A stretch of 38,656 bases of DNA from Myxococcales bacterium (lineage in GTDB: Bacteria; Myxococcota_A; Polyangia; Palsa-1104), in assembly GCA_028287105.1 (NCBI GenBank), contig JAQBQH010000412.1, forward strand, positions 1 to 38,656. The letters are read 5' to 3'. Positions 20,101 through 27,271 of this stretch are shown here, in pieces (position 1 is the first letter of the stretch; every line of letters starts with the position of its first letter). A program made the translations under genes and the position numbers. A model generated the notes under the pieces. It worked only from the letters and a program-made list of their open reading frames with translations. It had not been told where the DNA came from and made no database searches.

Positions 20101-20624
20101 ACGTCGGCGTATGGGACGGCAAGACCGGCAAGTTCAAGAGTGGCTTCCCTCAGGTGATCGAGGACTGGCAGTTCTTCTCGCATCCGGCGGTGGCCGACGT
20201 CGACGGCGACGGCAAGCCCGAGGTGATCGCCCCATCGGCCGGCTACTTCGTGCACGCCTGGAATGTCGACGGCGTCGAGGCCAAGGGCTTCCCGAAGTAC
20301 ACCGGCGGCTGGGCACTCTCGACGCCGGCGGTGGGCGACCTCGACGGCGACGGCAAGCTGGAGCTGGTGCAGGTCACGCGCAACGGCTGGCTCTACGCCT
20401 GGCACACCGATGGCAAGGCCGGCGGCCGCATCGACTGGGCGTCGTATCATCATGATCTCCAGAACACCGGCAACTTCTCGACGCCGCTGGATCAGGGGTC
20501 GCGTGCTTCCGCGGGCTGCGGCTGTCAGGTGGGTTCGGCACCGACGGGCGGTCAGGGTGCGGCGATCTTGCTCATGGCGCTCGCGGGCGTGCTGGTTCAA
20601 ACTCGCAGACGTCGCAGGAGGTAG
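17190..20624 (+). CDS. secreted subtilisin-like protease with VCBS/FG-GAP repeats and MYXO-CTERM anchor
   Basis: 1144 residues. A signal peptide of about 22 residues (MKRAAHICWIAFALFIMPAAHA) is followed by an S8 peptidase domain. The catalytic Asp is D97 (VTDSGIDW), His H217 (GHGTGS), oxyanion Asn N307 (ASNSD), and the Ser is probably S367 in CSSEAAGRSGG, a degenerate form of GTSMAAP. Between Asp and His is an insert with EF-hand or dockerin-like loops (DVNGDGRFNVQDY, DKNGNGILDPQD, DDDGNGYIDD). Residues ~610-1090 carry eight DxDGDG-type VCBS/FG-GAP repeats, expected to form a calcium-binding beta-propeller. The last ~36 residues are a MYXO-CTERM signal: GCGCQVG, a hydrophobic helix (ILLMALAGVLV) and an Arg tail, implying cell-surface sorting. 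The next gene starts 3 nt later with its SD in the end of this gene. Confidence 0.92.
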   Translation: MKRAAHICWIAFALFIMPAAHAAWPPPANDANVDYSDPANWPSDPGFASAWNYWSFVPQMWRAQVDAVTKKLGTGMHIDRAWSQTTGDPSVIVAVTDSGIDWNEGELTNRLFLNQGELPAPMGCPGADANKYDVNGDGRFNVQDYTTATGHDLPAATKICDPRVTDKNGNGILDPQDLIQVFSDGKDDDGNGYIDDISGWDFFHDDNDPLDDTRFGHGTGSTKDGMAEGGDGRGSIGTCPDCTAMMLRVGDAFVPELNTWGMAVIYATDIGASVVNISGGGGLDNPKLSNDAMEYAYQNGVTIIASNSDLDSFHHNFPNTSQHAISVHAIRFDSSSLNAAHTFFNYNTCTNYGAQLMLSIPATGCSSEAAGRSGGVTGLLYSAAIKAGLPAIDKAGVRHLTAEEVRQLYIETADNFYDPGDATDATKYPTTAPQPNGLAFARRFGYGRPNVRSAVDAILAGKLPPEVDIRSPGWFDTVYADKTPSVNIDVRLAWHGGALPAGATLDWVVEYAPGVDPTDDQYKAIGHAEMQAAEPIQVAWDVSSLTVDNPVPLASDPKFQPDDPANKHVVTLRARATIHSSNPMLEGVRGESRHAVSIYRDPSLLPGFPLDLKASGEGGPKIVDLDGDGRREIVFADTNGLVHAIRADGSELSGWPVKTDVLSLLDGAKGHAMAPGFATVDPKRWTPVGATAAIGDLDGDGKVEVVVATWFGNVWAWHADGSVVAGFPISLDRDTVPVANDAEHELQDGFFASPALVDLDGDKKLEIVDGGMDGKLYVWHGDGTRATGFPVLIRDPAGDPPQRQRIMGSPAVGDLNKDGIPDIVVGSNEDYANLGRLYAVDGKTGQFLPGWPLSVVSNHILPVVGKGVPCAPAMADIDGDGVPEILVSGIGSVLHVYDAKGKPFGPALVNQKEKYGARSNAGNPIEFMMVGSPAVGDLDNDGTPDLVEGGAGSDALLAFATGGQRHDFEHHVGVWDGKTGKFKSGFPQVIEDWQFFSHPAVADVDGDGKPEVIAPSAGYFVHAWNVDGVEAKGFPKYTGGWALSTPAVGDLDGDGKLELVQVTRNGWLYAWHTDGKAGGRIDWASYHHDLQNTGNFSTPLDQGSRASAGCGCQVGSAPTGGQGAAILLMALAGVLVQTRRRRRR

Positions 20625-20627
20625 CCT

Positions 20628-22259
20628 ATGCGTTCGACGCTGCTCGGCGTCCTGATCGGTCTCGCACCCGCGCTGGCCATTGCGCAACAGCCGCAGAATC
20701 CATATCCACCACCGACGATGGCGCAACAGCCGCCGCCGGCGCCGCCGGCGCAGCAGCAGTATCCTTATTATCCGCCGCCGCAGCAGCCCTATCCGAGCTA
20801 CCCGCCGCCGCAAGCGGTGCAGCGGCCGGTCGCGCCGCCGCCGGCGCCTGCGCTCGCGCGACTGACCCTGGCGACGCGCAGCATGGAGGTCGCGCAGCTC
20901 GTGACCGCGTGCGCCAACGCCATCGACAACTATCACCTCGACGTCGCGCGCAAGAAATGCGGCGCCGCGCTCGCCAAGGAAGACTCGCTCGCGTTCGCGC
21001 ACTATCTGTCGGCGCAGGCCAATGCGCCCGACGTGGCGCAGAAGGAGATCGCGCGCGCGGCCGAGCTGTCGAAGACGGCGTCGCGCGGCGAGCAGCTGTT
21101 CATCGAGGGCTATCGCGCGATGCTGCAGGCGCGCACCGCCGACGCCAGGCGCACCTACGACGAGCTGGTCAAGGTGCTGCCGGGCGACGCGCGCGCGCTC
21201 GTCGCGCGCGGGCAGTTCAAGCAGACCACGCTCGAGGACAGCGACGGCGCCGTCGCCGATTACGCGCGCGCCGTGGAGCTCGATCCGAAGTATCCGGCGG
21301 CCTACAACTTCCTGGCGTTCGCGCTCGCGGATGCCGGGCGGCTCGACGAGGCGCAGGCGGCGCTCAAGAAGTACGTCGACCTCGCGCCCAACGAAGCGAA
21401 CGCCTACGACTCCCTGGCCTCGATGGCCATGCGCCGCGGCGCCACCGACGAAGCGATCGCCCAGGCGAAAAAGGCGCTCACCGTCGACACCAACTTCGTC
21501 GTCACGCACTCGGTCCTCGGCGACGCGCTCCTCTTCAGCGGCAAGGGCAAGGAGGCGCGCCGCTCCTACGCGGCGCTCATCGCCACCGACGATCCGCCGG
21601 TGCATCACGACGGCGCCATGCGCGAGGCGCGCAGCTGGCTCTTCGACGGGCGCTTCGGCGACGGCGAGCGGGCGCTGGCGGCGGAAGCCGATCTGTCGGC
21701 CAAGACGAAGCGGCCGGGCGATCAGGCCGACGCGCTGGTGGAGCTGGCGCGCGTGCAGCTCGATCGCGGCGCGCTCGCCGAGGCGGGCCAGTCGCTGCGG
21801 CAGGCGCGGGCGGCGCTCGACGCGCCCGATACGACGTCGCTCATGAGCGAGACCGAGCGGCGGCGGCTGTCGGCCGAGGCGCTGCACGTGCGCGCCATGG
21901 TGCTCGGCGCCATCGGCGAGCGGCAGCTCGGCGAGCAGCGCGCTGAAGAGATGGGCGTGGCGCTCAAGCTCGCGGGAGATCCGCACGCCGGTGCCAAGGC
22001 CACGTCGCTCAAGGGCTGGGTGGCGGCGCGCAACGGCGACGACAAGGCGGCACTCGGAGAGCTGGCGCAAGCGACGCGTCCGACGCTGCGGCTGGCCTAT
22101 GCGCTGGCGATGGTGCGCGCCAAGGACGAAGACAAGGCGCGCACGGTGATCGACGAGCTGGCCCGCCGCATGGTCAACGACATGGAAGGCGCGCTCACCC
22201 GACCGCGCGCCGCCGCCTGGTTGAAGCAGCACCAGGCCGCCTCCGCCAGCACCAACTGA
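20628..22259 (+). CDS. exported TPR-repeat protein with Pro/Gln-rich N-terminus
   Basis: 543 residues from ATG 20628, with AGGAGG at 20616-20621 inside the end of the protease gene, so the two form an operon. Signal peptide is about residues 1-19 (MRSTLLGVLIGLAPALAIA). Residues 20-75 are a Pro/Gln/Tyr-rich segment (QQPQNPYPPP, YPYYPPPQQPYPSY) suited to surface or peptidoglycan proximity. From about 85 onward there are TPR-type hairpins (DGAVADYARAVELDPKYPAAY, GRLDEAQAALKKYVDLAP, GATDEAIAQAKKALTVD), and the C-terminal part looks more degenerate. It is probably a periplasmic or surface scaffold acting with the protease, though that partnership is inferred from position. Its stop abuts the convergent prmC stop with no spacer. 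Confidence 0.85.
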   Translation: MRSTLLGVLIGLAPALAIAQQPQNPYPPPTMAQQPPPAPPAQQQYPYYPPPQQPYPSYPPPQAVQRPVAPPPAPALARLTLATRSMEVAQLVTACANAIDNYHLDVARKKCGAALAKEDSLAFAHYLSAQANAPDVAQKEIARAAELSKTASRGEQLFIEGYRAMLQARTADARRTYDELVKVLPGDARALVARGQFKQTTLEDSDGAVADYARAVELDPKYPAAYNFLAFALADAGRLDEAQAALKKYVDLAPNEANAYDSLASMAMRRGATDEAIAQAKKALTVDTNFVVTHSVLGDALLFSGKGKEARRSYAALIATDDPPVHHDGAMREARSWLFDGRFGDGERALAAEADLSAKTKRPGDQADALVELARVQLDRGALAEAGQSLRQARAALDAPDTTSLMSETERRRLSAEALHVRAMVLGAIGERQLGEQRAEEMGVALKLAGDPHAGAKATSLKGWVAARNGDDKAALGELAQATRPTLRLAYALAMVRAKDEDKARTVIDELARRMVNDMEGALTRPRAAAWLKQHQAASASTN

Positions 22260-23135
22260 TCAGCGCAGGCGAGCGGCGACGACGCGTTCGATGCCGCCGA
22301 GATCGGTAGCGACGGTGGCGGCGGCGTAGCGGCCGTCGCTGGCGAAGAGCTGCGCCACCGACGGGGCCTGACCGGCGCCGACCTCGAGGGCGAGCGCGCC
22401 GCCCGGCTCGAGCAGCGGCGGCGCATCGTGGACGAGGCGGCGAATCACGTCGAGCCCGTCGGTGCCGCCGTCGAGCGCGGCCATCGGCTCCTTGCGCACT
22501 TCGACGGCGAGCGTGGCCACCTCCGCCGTCGGGATGTAGGGCGGATTGGAGACGATGAGCGCGAACGGTCCGCGCGCGGCGACGGGGGCGAGGAGATCGC
22601 CTTCGAGCACTTCGACCGCGAGCGCCAGCTTCTCGGCGTTGGCGCGCGCGACCGCGGCGGCGCCGCTCGAGCGATCGACGGCGAGGAGCTCGAGGTCGGG
22701 GCGCTCCTTCTTGAGCGCCAGCGCTACGGCGCCCGAGCCGGTGCCGACGTCGACGACGCGACCCGCTTTGCCGCCTTCCTCCTCGCCGGCGGCGGCGGCC
22801 GGCGCGAGGAGCGCGAGCGCGGTCTCGACGAGGATCTCGGTGTCCGGTCGCGGCACCAGCACGCGCGCGTCGACGTCGAGGAGCAGCGAGCGGAACTCCT
22901 TGGACCCGACGAGGTAGGCCACCGGCTCGCCGGCGAGCCGACGCTGAATGAGCGCGCGATAGGCGGCCAGCTCGTCGGGCGAGAGCGGCTGATCGAAGTG
23001 CGTGTAGAGGTAGACCCGATCGTGCTTGAGGATGTGGGCGAGCAGGAGCTGGGCGTCGAGCCGCGGCGTACCGACGCTGCGCTCGCGAAAGCGCTGCTCG
23101 GTCCAGTTGAGCACGGCGAGGATGGTCCAGGTCAT
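22260..23135 (-). CDS. prmC: peptide chain release factor N5-glutamine methyltransferase
   Basis: 291 residues. PrmC/HemK methylates the Gln of the GGQ motif in release factors RF1 and RF2, using S-adenosylmethionine. The N-terminal helical domain (TPRLDAQLLLAHIL, LIQRRLAGEPVAYLVGSKEF) precedes the Rossmann-type methyltransferase core: SAM-binding VDVGTGSGAVALAL, the acidic LLAVDRSS, and the substrate-Gln-binding NPPY in LIVSNPPYIPTAEV. The usual partner prfA is not next to it. The upstream same-strand gene is a glycerate kinase 18 nt away, so the two are probably co-transcribed. Length and order fit the family; ATG 23135 is the first reasonable start. Confidence 0.95.
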   Translation of the reverse strand: MTWTILAVLNWTEQRFRERSVGTPRLDAQLLLAHILKHDRVYLYTHFDQPLSPDELAAYRALIQRRLAGEPVAYLVGSKEFRSLLLDVDARVLVPRPDTEILVETALALLAPAAAAGEEEGGKAGRVVDVGTGSGAVALALKKERPDLELLAVDRSSGAAAVARANAEKLALAVEVLEGDLLAPVAARGPFALIVSNPPYIPTAEVATLAVEVRKEPMAALDGGTDGLDVIRRLVHDAPPLLEPGGALALEVGAGQAPSVAQLFASDGRYAAATVATDLGGIERVVAARLR

Positions 23136-23153
23136 CGCGGCGAGGACACTACC

Positions 23154-24314
23154 CTACCCGCGCGCGAGAATGTACAGATCGGTGAGGTTGGTGCCCGTCG
23201 CCCACGCGGGGATGGTGGCGCCGACGGCGGCGAGGGCGCGATGCGAGTCGGCGCGCTCGAGCGCGTTGGCCGCGTCGATGCCCTCGACCGCCATCGCCGG
23301 CAGCGTGCGGCCGTCGATGGCCGCGCCGGCCGCGTCGGTGGGGCCGTCGCGCCCGTCGGAGCCGACCGCGAGGAACGCGTAGTCGCGGCCGTGCAGCACC
23401 GCGGCCATCGCGAGCGCCAGGTGCTGCGCGCGGCCGCCGGCGCCCTTGCCGCGCACCTGTACCGTCGGCTCGCCGACGGCGACGAACGCTTCGCCGAGCG
23501 CCAGCTTCACCTCCGACAGCTCGACGACGAAGTCATCGACGTCGCCGGCGACGAGCGAGGGATGCACGCGCGTGCGCCAACCGGCGGCGCTGCAGGCGCG
23601 GGCGGCCTCGTCGCGCAGCGTCGCGGGCGAGGCGAGGATGCGATAGCTGCCGCGCGCGAACGCCGGATGATCGGCGCGCGGGTTGTCGGCGACGCGGTCG
23701 AGCGCGGCGAGCGCCGCTTCGGCGAGCCCATAGCGGCGCGCCACCTCGATCGCGGCCGCTCGCGTCGACGGCTCGGGCGAAGCGGGACCCGAGCCGATCG
23801 TCGCCGGATCGTCGCCGGCGACGTCGGACAGCGCCAGGACGTCGATCGCTCCCGCGCAGGCCGCCGCCAGCTTGCCGCCGCCGAGCGCGGTCAGGTGGCG
23901 GCGAACGACGTTGATCTCGTGGATGGGCGCGCCGGCGAGATAGAGCGCGCGCGTCGCCGCCTGCAGCTCGGCGAGCGTGAGCCCCTCGACCGGCGCGGCG
24001 ACGAGCGACGAGGCGCCGCCGGACAAGAGCAAGAGCGCACGCTCGCCCTCGGGGACGCTGCGCGCCGCGGCCAGGAGGCTCGCAGCGGCGTCGGCGCTGC
24101 GCTCGTCGGGGATGGGATGGCCGGCCACGCGCTCGTCGACCACCAGCGCGCCGCCGAATTCGCGCGCCATCGACGCGGCCGCTTTTCCGACCGCCCACAC
24201 CCACGCATACCGCCAATGTGGGCCTGCGAGCGCGCGCGCCACGAGCCCCCCACCGTCGCAGGCGGCGATGGCCGTTCGCGCGACCTCGACGAGCCCCCTG
24301 ACGCGTTGCGCCAC
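23154..24314 (-). CDS. glycerate kinase (GckA/MOFRL family)
   Basis: 386 residues from GTG 24314. This family phosphorylates D-glycerate, generally to 2-phosphoglycerate, feeding lower glycolysis or serine/glyoxylate pathways. Motifs: AVGKAAASMAREF near the N-terminus, LLLLSGGASSLVAAP, HEINVVRRHLTALGGGKLA, SDVAGDDPATIGSGPASP, and the MOFRL signature GSDGRDGPTDAAGA near the C-terminus. Length is slightly under the 400-450 usual. There is no SD; the promoter-like TACGAT ends 6 nt before the GTG. It diverges from the leucine-dehydrogenase-type gene over 83 bp and is followed by prmC 18 nt downstream. Confidence 0.9.
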   Translation of the reverse strand: MAQRVRGLVEVARTAIAACDGGGLVARALAGPHWRYAWVWAVGKAAASMAREFGGALVVDERVAGHPIPDERSADAAASLLAAARSVPEGERALLLLSGGASSLVAAPVEGLTLAELQAATRALYLAGAPIHEINVVRRHLTALGGGKLAAACAGAIDVLALSDVAGDDPATIGSGPASPEPSTRAAAIEVARRYGLAEAALAALDRVADNPRADHPAFARGSYRILASPATLRDEAARACSAAGWRTRVHPSLVAGDVDDFVVELSEVKLALGEAFVAVGEPTVQVRGKGAGGRAQHLALAMAAVLHGRDYAFLAVGSDGRDGPTDAAGAAIDGRTLPAMAVEGIDAANALERADSHRALAAVGATIPAWATGTNLTDLYILARG

Positions 24315-24320
24315 AAGCCC

Positions 24321-24326
24321 ATCGTA
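24321..24326 (-). promoter_or_regulatory. -10-like TACGAT for glycerate kinase (leaderless start)
   Basis: Minus-strand TACGAT is followed by 6 nt and GTG 24314. The base expected as +1 is the G of that GTG. No convincing -35 is visible at 16-18 nt, so the call rests on the -10 and its spacing. Confidence 0.45.
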
Positions 24327-24341
24327 TCACACGCATTTCCG

Positions 24342-24391
24342 TTGCCGTCGCGAGCCAGGGTCGTTATAACCCAGCGGCCTTACGAAGGAGG
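24342..24391 (+). promoter_or_regulatory. promoter and SD of the leucine-dehydrogenase-type gene
   Basis: TTGCCG 24342-24347, a 17-nt spacer, TATAAC 24365-24370, predicted +1 near 24377. A strong AAGGAGG at 24385-24391 sits 6 nt before GTG 24398. This is a leadered, SD-type start, in contrast to the divergent glycerate kinase gene that shares the same gap. Confidence 0.7.
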
Positions 24392-24397
24392 CTGTGC

Positions 24398-25462
24398 GTG
24401 GAAATTTTCGAGACCCTTGCGAAGTTGGGCTACGGCGAGTTGCACTTCGGTCACGACGCGGCCACCGGGCTGCGGGCGCTGGTCGGGATTCATTCGACGC
24501 GACTCGGTCCCTCGATCGGCGGCACCCGCATCCGTTTCTACGACAGCGAAAGTGACGCCATCGACGACGTCACGCGCCTGGCGCAGGGCATGGCCTACAA
24601 GGCTGCCGTCGCCAAGCTGCCGCACGGCGGTGGCAAGGCGGTCATCATGGCACCCGCCGATCTGGCCAAATGGCCCGCTGAAAAACGTGCCGCGCTCTTC
24701 CGCGCCTTCGGCGCCTTCGTCGACAACCTCGGTGGCCGCTACATCACCACCGAAGACTCGGGCACCTCGACGAGCGACATGGACGTCGTACGCACGTCCA
24801 CCAAGCACGTCCTCGGCACGTCGATCGACAAGGGCGGCTCGGGGGATCCGTCGCCGTTCACGGCGCTCGGCTGCCGTCGCGGCATCGAAGCCATCGCCAA
24901 CCACGTCTTCGGCAAGCCCGACCTGAAGGGGCTGCACGTGGCGGTCCAGGGCGTCGGTCACGTCGGCGCGCATCTGGCGCGCGAGCTGGTGCAGGCCGGC
25001 GCGAAGCTCACCATCTGCGACGTCGATCCGGCGCGACGCAGCGCGGTGGCGGCGGAGCTCGGCGCCGCTGTCGTCGACGTCGATCAGATCCTCGAGGTCG
25101 ACTGCGACATCGTGGCGCCCTGCGCGCTCGGCGGCGCGCTCACCGAAGCGGTGCTGCCGAAGCTCAAGTGCAAGGCGGTCGCGGGCGCCGCAAACAATCA
25201 GCTGCGCACGCCCGGCGTCGGCAAGGCGCTGCACGCGCGCGGCATCTTCTACGCGCCCGACTACGTCATCAACGGCGGCGGCCTCATCAACGTCGCGCAG
25301 GAATACGCCGGCTACGACGCGGCGGCCGCGCGCGCCAAGACGATCGCGATCTACGACACCATCAAGGACATCATCGACCGCTCGCGTCGCGAAAAGACGC
25401 AGCCGGAGCTGATCGCCGACCGCATCGCCGAAGAGACGATCGCCGCGGGGACCCACAAGTAG
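24398..25462 (+). CDS. leucine/Glu-Leu-Phe-Val dehydrogenase family amino acid dehydrogenase
   Basis: 354 residues from GTG 24398. Enzymes of this family reversibly deaminate a branched-chain or related amino acid to the 2-oxo acid with NAD. The substrate-binding Lys K68 (MAYKAA) and catalytic Lys K80 (LPHGGGKAVI) are present, as are TTEDSGTS and the C-terminal Rossmann domain VQGVGHVGAHLA with CDVDP, PCALGG and AGAANNQL. The segment NGGGLINVAQEY is typical of leucine and phenylalanine dehydrogenases. Length and motifs fit leucine dehydrogenase best, but valine or phenylalanine specificity cannot be excluded. Leucine metabolism feeds branched-chain fatty acids that matter in myxobacteria; that link is background, not shown here. 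Confidence 0.9.
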   Translation: MEIFETLAKLGYGELHFGHDAATGLRALVGIHSTRLGPSIGGTRIRFYDSESDAIDDVTRLAQGMAYKAAVAKLPHGGGKAVIMAPADLAKWPAEKRAALFRAFGAFVDNLGGRYITTEDSGTSTSDMDVVRTSTKHVLGTSIDKGGSGDPSPFTALGCRRGIEAIANHVFGKPDLKGLHVAVQGVGHVGAHLARELVQAGAKLTICDVDPARRSAVAAELGAAVVDVDQILEVDCDIVAPCALGGALTEAVLPKLKCKAVAGAANNQLRTPGVGKALHARGIFYAPDYVINGGGLINVAQEYAGYDAAAARAKTIAIYDTIKDIIDRSRREKTQPELIADRIAEETIAAGTHK

Positions 25463-25506
25463 CAGCGCGGTAGAACTTTTCGACCGCCCCGTGCGTATCA
25501 CCGCTC

Positions 25507-25932
25507 GTGGGCAAGATCATCATCGCCTTCTTCTTCTTCTTCCTGTCCGCATCGACGCTCGCGATTCACGAGGCCCGGCCACTGCCGGCGCCCGAGCCCG
25601 TGCGCGTCGAGCCCCCGGTCACCGAGGGGCACTCGCCGCGCGCGCTCCACGACGCCGCGCCGCCGTGGGTGCGACTCGCGTCGCCAGTCCCGCCAGCGCC
25701 GATCACGCCGCCGCCGGTCGTGCCACCACGCGTGCGCGCGGAGGCACCCGAAGTCCGGTTGGCCGTGGCCAGCGTCAGCGACGACCCGGGCGACAACGAC
25801 TCGGGCGGCTGCATCCCCGACCGCGTCGACCGCTGTCCCGATCAGCCCGAGGATGATGCGGACGACGATGGCTGCCCCGAGCCGGCCAACGGCCCAGCGC
25901 GACCCATCGTGCAGGTCGAGGCGTTCTACTGA
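25507..25932 (+). CDS. small exported protein with one TSP3-like calcium repeat
   Basis: 141 residues from GTG 25507. The N-terminus KIIIAFFFFFLSASTLAI is a signal peptide. The middle ~70 residues are Pro/Ala/Val-rich. Near the C-terminus is a single Asp-rich unit (CIPDRVDRCPDQPEDDADDD followed by GCPEP), matching thrombospondin type 3 repeats that normally link beta-barrels to OmpA domains. Neither a barrel nor an OmpA domain is present, so it may be a remnant of an OmpA-like protein or a free-standing periplasmic Ca-binding protein. There is no SD; a weak TATCAC lies 5 nt upstream of the GTG. The stop is 28 bp from the convergent hisS stop. Confidence 0.65.
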   Translation: MGKIIIAFFFFFLSASTLAIHEARPLPAPEPVRVEPPVTEGHSPRALHDAAPPWVRLASPVPPAPITPPPVVPPRVRAEAPEVRLAVASVSDDPGDNDSGGCIPDRVDRCPDQPEDDADDDGCPEPANGPARPIVQVEAFY

Positions 25933-25960
25933 GTGTCGAGTAGGTCGACCAGGTCGCGCG

Positions 25961-27241
25961 CTACGGCGTCTTGAGCGCGGCGATGAGCGCCGCCTGGTCG
26001 AGCTTCTGCTCCTGCCCACCCTGCGTGCGCAGCGCGTAGATCTTGGTCGCCGCCTCGTCGCTGCCGACGAGGATCAGCTTCGGCAGCCCCGCCGCCGTCG
26101 AGTACTTGAACACCTTGTCGCGCTTGGTCGCAGGCAAGAGACGCGTGGCGATCCCGGCACGACGCAGCGCCAGCGCCAAACGCTCGGCCGCTTCGAACTG
26201 CGCCGGGTCGAGCGGCGCCACCAGCACCGGCGGCGAGAGGGCGTCGGTCGCGCCGCCGCGCTCCTCGATGAGCCCGATCAGCCGCTCGACGCCGAACGAG
26301 AAGCCGACCGCGCCCTGCGGCTGACCGCCGTAGAGCCCGACCAGATCGTCGTAGCGCCCGCCGCCGCCGAAGCTGCCGAAGCCCGACGTGGTCTGCGCGC
26401 GCGCCTCGAACACGGGCCCGGTGTAGTAGTCGAGCCCGCGCGCCAGGGTCCAATCGAACTTCAAGCGATCGGCGAACCCCAGCCGCTCCGCCTTGTCGAA
26501 GATCTCGCGCAGCTCGGCCACGCCCTTGACCCCGTCCTCGTCGCTGCCGAGCCGCGCCGCGGCCTCGTCGAGCGTCTCGACGACGATGGTGGCGTAGAAG
26601 CGGTCGAACTGCTCGGCCGTGAGGCCGTAGCGCACGAACTCTTCCTTCATGCCGTCCGGTCCGATCTTGAGCAGCTTGTCGAGCGCGCGCAGCGCATCGG
26701 CCTTCTTCTCGACGGGAATCCCCGACACACGCACCTGCGCCTCGAGGATCTTGCGGCTGTTGACGACGAGCTGGTACTCCGGCAGGTCGAAGCCCTTCAA
26801 GACCTCGGTCGCCATGAGCAGGAGGTCGACTTCGCAATCGGTCGAGTAGGAGCCGATGATGTCGGCGTCGGCCTGATAGAACTCGCGGTAGCGGCCCGCC
26901 TGCGGGCGGTCGTAGCGCCACACCTTGCCGATCTGATAGCGATAGAACGGCCGCGGGATTTCGCTGTACGACGCCGCCACCCGGCCCGTCGACGAGGTGA
27001 GGTCGAAGCGCAATCCGAGCTTGCGCTCGCCCTTGTCGACGAACGAGTAGATCTCGTTCTCCGCCTGCGCGCCCGACTTCAGCGTCAACACTTCGAGGTA
27101 TTCGAACGCCGGCGTGTCGAGCTCCTCGAACCCGTAGAGCTCGAAGTAGCGGCGCAGCCGATCGAAGACGGCGCGCCGGGTTCGCATGTCGGTCGGGAGA
27201 TAGTCGCGCGTGCCCTTGGGAGTTTCGAATTTCTTCGCCAT
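25961..27241 (-). CDS. hisS: histidyl-tRNA synthetase
   Basis: 426 residues from ATG 27241 (MAKKFETPKGTRDYLP). It charges tRNA-His with histidine. Class II motifs are visible: motif 1 region RRYFELYGFEELDTP, motif 2 VWRYDRPQAGRYREFYQ, the HisA motif LARGLDYYTGPVFE, motif 3 in GFSFGVERLIG, and a C-terminal anticodon-binding domain (LALALRRAGIATRLLP ... VLVGSDE-like text ILVGSDEAATK). Length is typical. The upstream same-strand gene, a TPR/TM protein, ends 30 nt away, so read-through is possible. No SD is obvious. Confidence 0.97.
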   Translation of the reverse strand: MAKKFETPKGTRDYLPTDMRTRRAVFDRLRRYFELYGFEELDTPAFEYLEVLTLKSGAQAENEIYSFVDKGERKLGLRFDLTSSTGRVAASYSEIPRPFYRYQIGKVWRYDRPQAGRYREFYQADADIIGSYSTDCEVDLLLMATEVLKGFDLPEYQLVVNSRKILEAQVRVSGIPVEKKADALRALDKLLKIGPDGMKEEFVRYGLTAEQFDRFYATIVVETLDEAAARLGSDEDGVKGVAELREIFDKAERLGFADRLKFDWTLARGLDYYTGPVFEARAQTTSGFGSFGGGGRYDDLVGLYGGQPQGAVGFSFGVERLIGLIEERGGATDALSPPVLVAPLDPAQFEAAERLALALRRAGIATRLLPATKRDKVFKYSTAAGLPKLILVGSDEAATKIYALRTQGGQEQKLDQAALIAALKTP

Positions 27242-27271
27242 GACCGGCGAAGCCTAGCGCGACTGCCGAGC

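Noticed and set aside
23136-23151. TAGTGT 10 nt before prmC as a leaderless promoter
   Set aside because: It lies in the 18-nt gap after glycerate kinase with no -35, and co-transcription explains expression better.
27242-27260. TAGGCT 9 nt before hisS as a leaderless promoter
   Set aside because: Spacing fits the pattern but there is no -35, and the upstream gene ends only 30 nt away; not strong enough to list as a feature.
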